Assembly: GCF_964355755.1 (NCBI RefSeq)
Contig: NC_092679.1
Span: 1,240,001-1,304,000, forward strand
From: Antedon mediterranea
Lineage: Eukaryota > Echinodermata > Crinoidea > Comatulida > Antedonidae
Direction: 5' to 3'
DNA: 64,000 nucleotides
Position 1 is the first letter of the stretch. Each line of letters starts with the position of its first letter. Below, piece after piece: positions 12,301 to 33,899 of this stretch. The translations under genes and the position numbers were made by a program. The notes below the pieces were generated by a model. That model worked only from the letters and a program-made list of their open reading frames with translations, had not been told where the DNA came from and made no database searches.

Positions 12301-14209
12301 GTTTATCAACATCGTGTCGACTGTGAATCCGCATGATCTGAGTACAATAGCTAGTCAGGGATCCGTTTGCACCACTGTTTATATGTGAGTTCAGTTTTTA
12401 AAAAGGTTCAAATTATTATTGTCACTCAAGATTTGAGCCCACGACCCTGTGATCGTAACCAAGCATGCTGACCACCATTTTCCGTACCATTATTCAATTA
12501 GCTCGCTTCAATACAATATCATTAGAACTTAACAATACATCTGCCTAGATATAAGTACCATAAATCACATAGAAAAAGAACTTTCACTTTCAACACGTTT
12601 CATTTCATGTATTTGTTTGAAAAAAAAAAACAACATCCGGGGCTTCTACATCAATTAACAACACTATTGTTTTCTTCACCAGGAAATCGTGTCCGTGTGT
12701 AACCGCTGGTACCGAGATTGTGGCGCAGGTTCATACAGCTATGGAGAAATACCAGGTACTATTGATTAAAAAGACATTAAATAATACCAAACGACAATTG
12801 TTGACTATTTTGTCAAAAAACCTCACACAACCAGTTTTGTGTGCCGCTATAGAGGGCGTACTATAAATATCACATTTAGAGCCATGGCTCTGATCACATT
12901 TATTTAATTTAAATCATCGTAAAGTAGTTACGCAATGCGGAATGGAATTACGTTCGTTTATGTCTGTTAAGAGTAGTTATAGTATTAGTACATGTTGCTT
13001 TTGTTTTATAGGACCTACTCAACAGTCTGATTGAAACTGGTCGTTATGAGAAAAATGATTTCACAGTTGTGGTTCAACCGTACCTTCAGAACCAGGTGGC
13101 GGTAAGTACCACGTGCAGCTATTGACCAATAAAATGCTTCCATTATGGAAAAACATTTCACTATATTCAAATTATCTTGTCAAAGAGGATAAACTACATC
13201 GACCAAAAATCGAATTGATAAGAAATGTTAACAAAATATATTAAATGATTAGAATGTTTTTGTGATAATGATGATGACGACGATGATGATTATGATGCGC
13301 ATAAAAATGACATTTATCATAACATAATAATTTATTACAGGATAAAAGTGTAGAAATGTCACTGATGTCACAAGATTGTATCAACCTTAACAAGAAAGGA
13401 CAAGCTGTATACGCAATGGGCCTGTGGCGCAGCATGGTAAGTTCAATACAACATCGGCATTTCGATTTAAAGGATCAGTTCAGAGCGATAACAAATTAGA
13501 AAAATTGATGGATGGATTTTTGGAACTGTCGCTTGTCATTGATCAACTCTCGCTTGCGTTGCGTCTCATCGTCATTGTGTTGCGTTTCCAGTGGGAACCC
13601 AAGCTTGATAACTGGCGGAACAAAATGTGTCTTGCAACGTAACTGAATCAATTGCCCTTATACTACTTTCTCCTAATGGTCTATTTCGTCAAGCAGTCAA
13701 TAAACGGCGCTCCAATTTTTTACAGCTACTGATAAATATTCTTTTATTTTAAAATAGTTTTCAAGCATCAAAGGCAAGCCGACAGACCTACGAACCGCTG
13801 TCAATCTTGGTTCAAGCTACTCACTAGAAGGAGCAGAAATATACTGTCCATCAGAGGTAAGACAATTACGTCATCATTATCATAATCGGTTAAGCCTTTT
13901 CTGTTTCTGTTAAACTATTTTATTATGAACGATTATCCTGTCTTTCAGAATCAGTACTTTGTCACCAGCACCAACAGCGGTAGTGCTACCTTTTCCGCCA
14001 ATTCCTTCGACACCATGGCAGTGGATGATTCATCATCCTCGTCTAACGGAGCAATCGTGGCCGTGTCTGTAATCGGGGGCTGTATATGCCTCGTAGCTAT
14101 CATAGCCGGCGTAATTGGTTATCGTCGAGTTCGACAAAGACAGGGCTACAGCGAACCAGAAGGACATCCTATGATGTCATCATCTGCTGGTTACACTAAA
14201 TTTTCATAG
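9318..14209 (+). CDS. PLB1-like GDSL/SGNH paralogue, predicted catalytically inactive
   Basis: Thirteen exons share one frame: 9318-9387, 9548-9624, 10480-10605, 10793-10860, 11145-11188, 11351-11441, 11788-11986, 12290-12384, 12683-12755, 13012-13101, 13341-13436, 13758-13856, 13949-14209. The product is about 462 residues. A signal peptide (LKCVLFAILMVEAHS) leads. The SGNH domain resembles the upstream gene, with a 199-bp exon, a 95-bp exon and a 96-bp exon of identical size and phase in both. Block III (GGNDFCNYC) is conserved. However, block I reads AIGDGIT where the nucleophile Ser should be, and block V reads SQDCINLNKKGQ with Asn for the catalytic His. The frame, splice sites, C-terminal membrane helix (GAIVAVSVIGGCICLVAII) and a short tail are all intact, so this is not a decayed pseudogene. 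It may act as a surface lipid-binding or decoy protein; that role is inference. A polyadenylation signal is near 14233. Confidence 0.87.
9731..9904. mobile_element. MITE (family P) copy with internal 15-bp triplication
   Basis: It lies in intron 2 of PLB1-like gene 2. The ends (GCTTGGTTTTTACTTGCGACG and TCGGTAGTGCGAACCACGCTT) are diverged. CGCGTACGTCCTTG is repeated three times at about 9834-9880, an expansion inside the element. Confidence 0.6.
11535..11712. mobile_element. MITE (family M) copy with repeated ATATGGTAGT units
   Basis: It begins TCTGTGTACACTACCAAACTAG and ends AAAGTTTGATAATGTAGCGAGAGCTT, roughly inverted ends. Inside, CCAAATATGGTAGTAATAT occurs in about three tandem copies. 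It is intronic in PLB1-like gene 2. Confidence 0.65.
12083..12190. mobile_element. MITE (family M) fragment
   Basis: It shares CCAAATATGGTAGTAATATG, the GTGATATGACATCAT block and TTGTCACATAAAG with the neighbouring copy at 11535. The termini are eroded. It sits in an intron of PLB1-like gene 2. Confidence 0.5.
13520..13606. mobile_element. MITE (family P) right-half fragment
   Basis: CGCTTGCGTTGCGTC, TTGCGTTTCCAGTGGGAACC and CAAGCTT match the right half of the 3792 element. The left half is not seen. Intronic. Confidence 0.55.
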
Positions 14210-15203
14210 ATGATTTTAGAGCAATATGTAAAAATAAATAAACGTTATTTTGGGATAGTATATTTCGCTTTAAGGAAACTTTGTATGGAATGAATCTGTC
14301 ATTGGACCAGGTTAAATATCGTATATGATTGCAATACATTTTTTTAACAGTTCGACTAATGAATCGAAAACAAAAATTGTATTTATTTTAAGAGAATCTC
14401 ACACAAATACACTAGATTTAGGCCCCCATCCTTGTACGAACAAACTATATGGACAAAACTGGACAGGTATTCTGAGTACATTTAGTTAAGATTTGATATT
14501 ATTTACGTACTAAAAGTAGTTGTTATATTTCTTTTATCATCTTACCATTATTAATTAGTTTTGTTATAAATATTATTATTATTAATTAGACGCCTTCGAA
14601 TCGTTTGAATAAAATGTTTCTTAATGGTTTAACTAGTGTTACTCATAAACTTTCAATACATGCGAAGTTCTTAAAATAGCCGTTAATTTATCAAAACAAT
14701 TTCTTGAGCTTAAATGTTGATATTAAATATCATCTGATACACTTATGGTAATGGCCTTTAAAATTAATGGAAACATGCCTACTATTAATAAACAATAAAT
14801 TATTATATTATTTTCTGTTTGATTCTTATTTTGGTTGTTTGTTTCTCTTTGATGTAGGAAGCTTGATAGATCCATTATGATTTATGAAATTATAAATAAT
14901 ATTAAAAGTGTACATTAGGCACAGAACATTAATTCTAACCCCCCTCCCCCCACTTCTCTGTGTGAACTGAATTTTAGTTAATTAATTTGAATTGACAAAG
15001 ATGAGGAAATCCACAACCGAGATTCGAACCCGGAACTTTCTGCATGATATGCAGATTATGTACAGTTATTATGAAAAATATAAATGCCGCCCTCTATTTA
15101 TCATAATCATTGTTTACCTTCTGAACCGATATCGAGGTACGTGCATTTCAACAGGCACCGGCTTCATTGTTTTCGAAGTTTAGTTATTAAATACTGGAAC
15201 AAA
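14210..15203. other. Intergenic region before glycogen phosphorylase, with tRNA-like SINE remnant
   Basis: AT-rich and without a convincing gene. At about 15005-15050 the minus strand reads GTTCCGGGTTCGAATCTCGG, an RNA polymerase III B-box as found in tRNAs and tRNA-derived SINEs. No complete cloverleaf can be folded around it. The promoter and 5' UTR for first exon 1a must lie at the right end. Confidence 0.4.
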
Positions 15204-26378
<11,175 letters not shown>

Positions 26379-27041
26379 ATTAAACGTGCAACAAGCAAAG
26401 TTATATTTCTACCAAACACATCTATTTCAATGCTTAACTGGAATTTTTACTACGTGCAGTTTATGTAGTCCAATACTCATAAATAGGTGTATGCATTTAA
26501 AATAAGTAGATGTAATGTTTTACTACAAGTGTTGCTAGAAAGCAAATTAGTATATTTCCCACCGTCAATGAGAAAATCTCATCAGATGTATATTTGGCAA
26601 AGAGAGAGTCATATTATATAACTTTAGTCATAGTGGAATTAAAAATAATGTTAATAAACTTTATTTAGGCTTTTGTCACATGATAAATGTAGTGTAATAT
26701 TATATTTAAATACAAATAATATTATGTTCAAAATTTACTAATTTATTAAATCAATGTTAGGGAAGTTAATTTACTTTTAGCAGTATTTTCGTAAAATACA
26801 ACAAACCTATTAAGTTAGTTAATGGAGAAGGAATGCTAAAAATCCCTGTTGCAAACAGATGAGGATATCGGCAGTCAACAGTGCATGACATGTTCTATGC
26901 ATGCTCCATGACATGTTCTATGCATGCTCCAATTTCTTGTTTTCAGTAGCGACTGATGATAGAAAATGTACACTAGAAAAAAAACTTTCACTGTTGACCT
27001 GCCATTTCTGTATAATTGTTGAAGATTGTTTTCACATTTTA
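26379..27041. other. 3' UTR of glycogen phosphorylase and intergenic sequence
   Basis: AT-rich with no gene seen. A 24-bp tandem duplication beginning CATGACATGTTCTATGCATG occurs at 26884 and 26908. It marks the transition from genes to the satellite block. Confidence 0.5.
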
Positions 27042-27190
27042 GCCTGGTTTTCACTAGGACGCAATGCAAGAACGCAAGCTTAAATGTAATTAATTTGATC
27101 AATCACAAGTGATTACCTTGACCATTGGCTTACCATTGATCAACTCGCTGCTTCCGTCCTTGCGTTGCATCTGTAGTGGAAACTAATCTT
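27042..27190. mobile_element. MITE (family P) copy at the edge of the satellite block
   Basis: The left end CCTGGTTTTCACTAGGACGC and right end TTGCGTTGCATCTGTAGTGG, plus TTTGATCAATCACAAG in the middle, match family P. It is diverged. Confidence 0.6.
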
Positions 27191-28301
27191 TACATTTGAA
27201 GTACATACAAAGACTGTTTAATATTTTCAGCTTGTTATTGCTAAAATCATTGAAATTAATTAATATTTTTGAATGTAATATTGAAAATTTGTTGAAATTT
27301 GGGCATTTTTCAAAAAAAAAAACACTGAGGAATGTGCATGCCATGACCTTTTCATAATATAAAAAGGTCAACATTTTGCCAATTCGTGTTATTATGCGAT
27401 AAAACTGCTCTATATGATCATATATTGCTTTATCATCACCTTGTAGAACCATAGACACCAGTTTTATCGAAAAATAAAAGGGTCGAAAAATGGCCAAAAT
27501 ATAAAGTTTTTAAAATTCAATTATTATGCGATAAAACTGCTCTATATAATCATATATTGCTTTATCATCATCTTATAGTACTATAGACACCAGTTTTGTC
27601 GAAAAATGAAGGGTCGAATGGTCAAAATTTGCCAAATAGCCAAAATATCAAGTTTTAAAAATTCAATTATTATGCGATAAAATTGCTCCATATGATCATA
27701 TATTGCTTTATCATCATCTTGTAGTACCATAGACACCAGTTTTATTGAAAAATAAAAGGGTCGAAAAATGGCCAAAATATCAAGTTTTTAAAATTCAATT
27801 ATTATGATATAAAATTTCTCTTTATGATCATATATTGCTTTATCATCACCTTTTAGTACCATAGACACTAACTTAGGCAGAAACCCAAAAAACGGTCTGA
27901 GCGTGTGCAAATGTATATAAAAGCACTCAGATAATGTACAGAGGGCAGTATATTGATATAAGCAATGAGTTAGGCAGATCATAAGTCAGCTCTCCTTAAT
28001 TGCCTAAGTCACACAGCTGACTTAGGCAGAAACACAAAAAATATAGTATATTGATATAAGCAGTGAGTTAGGCAGATCATAAGTCAGCTCTCCTTAATTG
28101 CCTAAGTCACACAGATAGTACAGGGATTTTTTCCAAAAATGGCCAAAATATCAAGTTTTTAAAATTCAATTATTATGTCATAAAATTGCTCCATAGTATC
28201 ATATATTGCTTTATCATCACCTTATAGTACCATAGACACCAGTTTTATCGAAAAATAAAAGGGTCGAAAAATGGCAATTTTTGGAAAAAATCCCTGTACT
28301 A

Positions 28302-28488
28302 TAGTACAGGGATTTTTTCCAAAAATGGCCAAAAATATCAAGTTTTTAAAATTCAATTATTATGTTATAAAATTGCTCCATATGATCATATATTGCTTTA
28401 TCATCACCTTATAGTACCATAGACACCAGTTTTATCGGAAAATAAAAGGGTCGAAAAATGGCCATTTTTAGAAAAAATCCCCGTACTA
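28302..28488. repeat. Satellite module A, representative foldback unit
   Basis: It starts TAGTACAGGGATTTTTTCCA and ends with the near-perfect reverse complement (TTTTTAGAAAAAATCCCCGTACTA), making inverted ends of roughly 28-30 bp on a 187-bp unit. The AT-rich centre contains ATATGATCATAT, itself a palindrome. This looks like a MITE by structure. Copies recur throughout the array. Confidence 0.75.
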
Positions 28489-28778
28489 GCCTATAGTACA
28501 GGGATTTTTTCCAAAAATGGCCAAAAATATAAAGTTTTTAAAATTCAATTATTATGTTATAAAATTGCTCCATATGATCATATATTGCTTTATCATAACC
28601 TTATAGTACCATAGACACCAGTTTTATCGAAAAATAAAAGGGTCGAAAAATTGCCATTTTTGGAAAAAATCCTTGTACTATGACTTAGGCAGAAACACAA
28701 AAAATATAGTATATTGCTATAAGCAGTGAGTTAGGCAGATCATAAGTCAGCTCTCCTTAATTGCCTAAGTAACACAGC

Positions 28779-29104
28779 TGACTTAGGCAGAAACACGAAA
28801 AATATAGTATATTGATATAAGCAGTGAGTTAGGCAGAAAAACAAAACAAAAGTTATCACTTAGACACTTTTGTTATGAGGCTGTCAATATCATCTATATA
28901 CAAAAAATGCTACCTTTAAGTAACAAAATTTAATAGCATCAGCTCTTCAGATTAAAATTAACACTGATGATTTTAGAAAAAGAAAGTAGCAATAAAGAGA
29001 AAGAATTTGTAACAAATGGGTTAGAAAATATACTATAAAATGTATTTCTTATTTTATTTAAAAACTCATGAATCTCCTCTCCTTAATTGCCTAAGTCACA
29101 CAGC
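28779..29104. repeat. Satellite module C, representative unit
   Basis: 326 bp from TGACTTAGGCAG to the next junction. It is the module B framework interrupted by a segment containing CACTTAGACACTTTTG, CAGCTCTTCAGATT and GATGATTTTAGAAAAAG. Two subtypes exist in the array: one with AAAACAAAACAAAAATTATC, the other with AAACAAACAAAAAATTGTG. Confidence 0.75.
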
Positions 29105-29254
29105 TGACTTAGGCAGAAACACAAAAAAACGATTTGAGCATGTGCAAATGTATATAAAAGCACTCAGATAATGTACAGAGGGCAGTATAATGATATAAGC
29201 AGTGAGTTAGGCAGATCATAAGTCAGCTCTCCTTAATTGCCTAAGTCACACAGC
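29105..29254. repeat. Satellite module D, representative unit with TATA-like segment
   Basis: 150 bp. It matches module B except for an inserted segment reading GATTTGAGCATGTGCAAATG then TATATAAAAG (29151-29160) and CACTCAGATAATGTACAGAG. Ends are TGACTTAGGCA and TGCCTAAGTCA as in the other modules. Confidence 0.75.
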
Positions 29255-29352
29255 TAACTTAGGCAGAAACACGAAAAATATAGTATATTGATATAAGCAG
29301 TGAGTTAGGCAGATCATAAGTTAGCTCTCCTTAATTGCCTAAGTCACACAGC
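29255..29352. repeat. Satellite module B, representative 98-bp unit
   Basis: The shortest module: the shared start (AACTTAGGCAG here, one base variant), GAAACACGAAAAATATAGTA, GATATAAGCAGTGAGTTAGG, CAGATCATAAG and the closing CTCTCCTTAATTGCCTAAGT followed by CACACAGC. C and D look like B carrying extra sequence. Confidence 0.75.
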
Positions 29353-32300
29353 TGACCCAGGCAGAAACACAAAAAATATAGTATATTGATATAAGCAGTG
29401 AGTTAGGCAGAAAAACAAAACAAAAATTATCACTTAGACACTTTTGTTATGAGGCTGTCAATATCATCTATATACAAAAAATGCTACCTTTAAGTAATAA
29501 AATTTAATAGCATCAGCTCTTCAGATTAAAATTAACACTGATGATTTTAGAAAAAGAAAGTAGCAATAAAAGAGAAAGAATTTGTAACAAATGGGTTAGA
29601 AAATATACTATAAAATGTATTTCTTATTTTATTTAAAAACTCATGAATCTCCTCTCCTTAATTGCCTAAGTCACCCAGCTGACTTAGGCAGAAACACAAA
29701 AAAACGATTTGAGCATGTGCAAATGTATATAAAAGCACTCAGATAATGTACAGAGGGCAGTATAATGATATAAGCAGTGAGTTAGGCAGATCATAAGTGA
29801 GCTCCCCTTAATTGCCTAAGTCACACAGCTGACTTAGGCAGAAACACAAAAAATATAGTATAATGATATAAGCAGTGAGTTAGGCAGATCATAAGTCAGC
29901 TCTCCTTAATTGCCTAAGTCACACAGCTGACTTAGGCAGAAAACACGAAAAATAGAGTATATTGATATAAGCAGTGAGTTAGGCAGATCATAAGTTAGCT
30001 CTCCTTAATTGCCTAAGTCACACAGATAGTACAGGGATTTTTTTCCAAAAAGAGCCAAAAATATCAAGTTTTTAAAATTCAATTATTATCTTATAAAATT
30101 GCTCCATATGATCATATATTGCTTTATCATCACCTTATAGTACCATAGACACCAGTTTTATCGAAAAATAAAAGGGTCGAAAAATGGCCATTTTTTGAAA
30201 AAATCCTTGTACTATGACTTTGGCAGAAACACAAAAAATATAGTATATTGATATAAGCAGTGAGTTAGAAAAACAAACAAAAAATTGTGACTTAGACTCT
30301 TTTGTTATGAGGCTCTCCATATCATCTATATACAAAAAAATTGACCTTTAAGTAACAAAATGTAATAGCATCAGCTCTTCAGATTAAAATTAACACTGAT
30401 GATTTTAGAAAAGGAAAGTGGCAATAAAAGAGAAAGAATTTGTAACAAATGGGTTAAAAAATATACTATAAAAATGTATTTCTTATTTTATTTAAAAAAT
30501 CATGAGTCTCCTCTCCTTAATTGCCTAAGTCACACAGCTGACTTAGGCAGAAACACAAAAAAACGATTTGAGCATGTGCAAATGTATATAAAAGCACTCA
30601 GATAATGTACAGAGGGCAGTATAATGATATAAGCAGTGAGTTAGGCAGATCATAAGTCTCCTCTCCTTAATTTCCTAAGTCACACAGCTGACTTAAGCAG
30701 AAATACAAAAAACGGTCTGAGCGTATGCAAATGTATATAAAAGCACTCAGATAATGTACAGAGGGCAGTATAATGATATAAGCAGTGAGTTAGGCAGATC
30801 ATAAGTCAGCTCTCCTTAATTGCCTAAGTCACACAGCTGACTTAGGCAGAAACACGAAAAATATAGTATATTGATATAAGCAGTGAGTTAAGCAGATAAT
30901 AAGTCAGCTCTCCTTAATTGCCTAAGTCACACAGCTGACCCAGGCAGAAACACAAAAAATATAGTATATTGATATAAGCAGTGAGTTAGACAGAAAAACA
31001 AAACAAAAATTAACACTTAGACACTTTTGTTATGAGGCTGTCAATATCATCTATATACAAAAAATGCTACCTTTAAGTAATAAAATTTAATAGCATCAGC
31101 TCTTCAGATTAAAATTAACACTGATGATTTTAGAAAAAGAAAGTACCAATAAAGAGAAAGAATTTGTAACAAATGGGTTAGAAAATATACTATAAAATGT
31201 ATTTCTTATTTTATTTAAAAACTCATGAATCTCCTCTCCTTAATTGCCAAAGTCACACAGCTGACTTAGGCAGAAACACAAAAAAACGATTTGAGCATGT
31301 GCAAATGTATATAAAAGCACTCAGATAATGTACAGAGGGCAGTATAATGATATAAGCAGTGAGTTAGGCAGATCATAAGTGAGCTCCCCTTAATTGCCTA
31401 AGTCACACAGCTGACTTAGGCAGAAACACTAAAAACGATCTGAGCGTGTGCAAATGTATATAAAAGCACTCAGATAATGTACAGAGGGCAGTATAATGAT
31501 ATAAGCAGTGAGTTAGGTAGATCATAAGTCTCCTCTCCTTAATTGCCTAAGTCACACAGCTGACTTAAGCAGAAATACAAAAAACGGTCTGAGCGTGTGC
31601 AAATGTATATAAAAGCACTCAGATAATGTACAGAGGGCAGTTTAATGATATAAGCAGTGAGTTAGGCAGATCATAAGTGAGCTCTCCTTAATTGCCTAAG
31701 TCACACAGCTGACTTAGGCAGAAAAACAAAAAATATAGTATATTGATATAAGCAGTGAGTTAGGCAGATCATAAGTCACCTCTCCTTAATTGCCTAAGTC
31801 ACACAGCTGACCCAGGCAGAAACACGAAAAATATAGTATATTGATATAAGCAGTGAGTTAGGCAGAAAAACAAAACAAAAATTATCACTTAGACACTTTT
31901 GTTATGAGGCTGTCAATATCATCTATATACAAAAAATGCTACCTTTAAGTAACAAAATTTAATAGCATCAGTTCTTCAGATAAAAATTAACACTGATGAT
32001 TTTAGAAAAAGAAAGTAGCAATAAAAGAAAAAGAATTTGTAACAAATGGGGTAGAAAATATACTATAAAATGTATTTCTTATTTTATTTAAAAACTCATG
32101 AATCTCCTCTCCTTAAATGCCTAAGTCACACAGCTGACTTAGGCAGAAACACAAAAAAACGATTTGAGCAGTGTGCAAATGTATATAAAAGCACTCAGAT
32201 AATGTACAGAGGGCAGTATAATGATATAAGCAGTGAGTTAGGCAGATCATAAGTCAGCTCTCCTTAATTGCCTAAGTCACACAGCTGACTTAGGCAGAAA

Positions 32301-33899
32301 ACACGAAAAATATAGTATATTGATATAAGCAGTGAGTTAGGCAGATCATAAGTCAGCTCTCCTTAATTGCCTAAGTCACACAGATAGTACAGGGATTTTT
32401 TCCAAAAATTGCCAAAATATCAAGTTTTTAAAATTCAATTATTATGCTATAAAATTGCTCTATATGATCATATATTGCTTTATCATCACCTTATAGTACC
32501 ATAGACACCAGTTTTATCAAAAAATAAAAGGGTCGAAAAATGGCCATTTTTAGAAAAAATCCCTCTACTATAGTACAGGGATTTTTTTCCAAAAATAGCC
32601 AAAAATATCAAGTTTTTAAAATTCAATTATTATGTTATAAAATTGCTCCATATGATCATATATTGCTTTATCATCACCTTATAGTACCATAGGCACCAGT
32701 TTTATCGAAAAATAAAAGGGTCGAAAAATGGCAATTTTTGGAAAAAATCCTTGTACTATGACTTAGGCAGAAACACAAAAAATATAGTATATTGATATAA
32801 GCAGTGAGTTAGGCAGAAAAACAAAACAAAAATTATCACTTAGACACTTTTGTTATGAGGCTGTCAATATCATCTATATACAAAAAATGCTACCTTTAAG
32901 TAATAAAATTTAATAGCATCAGCTCTTCAGATTAAAATTAACACTGATGATTTTAGAAAAAGAAAGTAGCAATAAAAGAGAAAGAATTTGTAACAAATGG
33001 GTTAAAAAATAAACTATAAAATGTATTTCTTATTTTATTTAAAAACTCATGAATCTCCTCTCCTTAATTGCCTAAGTCACACAGCTGACTTAGGCAGAAA
33101 CACAAAAAAACGATTTGAGCATGTGCAAATGTATATAAAAGCACTCAGATAATGTACAGAGGGCAGTATAATGATATAAGCAGTGAGTTAGGCAGATCAT
33201 AAGTGAGCTCCCCTTAATTGCCTAAGTCACACAGCTGACTTAGGCAGAAACACAACAAATATAGTATAATGATATAAGCAGTGAGTTAGGCAGATCATAA
33301 GTCAGCTCTCCTTAATTGCCTAAGTCACACAGCTGACTTAGGCAGAAAACACGAAAAATATAGTATATTGATATAAGCAGTGAGTTAGGCAGATCATAAG
33401 TCAGCTCTCCTTAAATGCCTAAGTCACACAGCTGACTTAGGCAGAAAACACGAAAAATATAGTATATTGATATAAGCAGTGAGTTAGGCAGATCATAAGT
33501 CAGCTCTCCTTAATTGCCTAAGTCACACAGATAGTACAGGGATTTTTTCCAAAAATCGCCAAAAATATCAAGTTTTTAAAATTCAATTATTATGTTAAAA
33601 AATTTCTCCATATGATCATATATTGCTTTATCATCACCTTATAGTACCATAGACACCAGTTTTATTGAAAAATAAAAGGGTCGAAAAATGGCCATTTTTG
33701 GAAAAAATCCTTGTACTATGACTTAGGCAGAAACACAAAAAATATAGTATATTGATATAAGCAGTGAGTTAGAAAAACAAACAAAAAATTGTGACTTAGA
33801 CTCTTTTGTTATGAGGCTGTCCATATCATCTATATACAAAAAAATTGACCTTTATAAGTAACAAAATGTAATAGCATCAGCTCTTCAGATTAAAATTAA

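Noticed and set aside
12425-12480. Second tRNA-like stretch (ATTTGAGCCCACGACC on the + strand)
   Set aside because: It matches a degenerate B-box in reverse but has no cloverleaf; too weak to list as an element.
9318-14209. Calling PLB1-like gene 2 a pseudogene
   Set aside because: All 13 exons stay in frame with good splice sites and an intact signal peptide and anchor; only the catalytic residues are changed.
15003-15060. tRNA gene suggested by GGGTTCGAATCTC on the minus strand
   Set aside because: Only the T-arm/B-box is present; no acceptor stem or anticodon arm can be folded, so it fits a SINE remnant.
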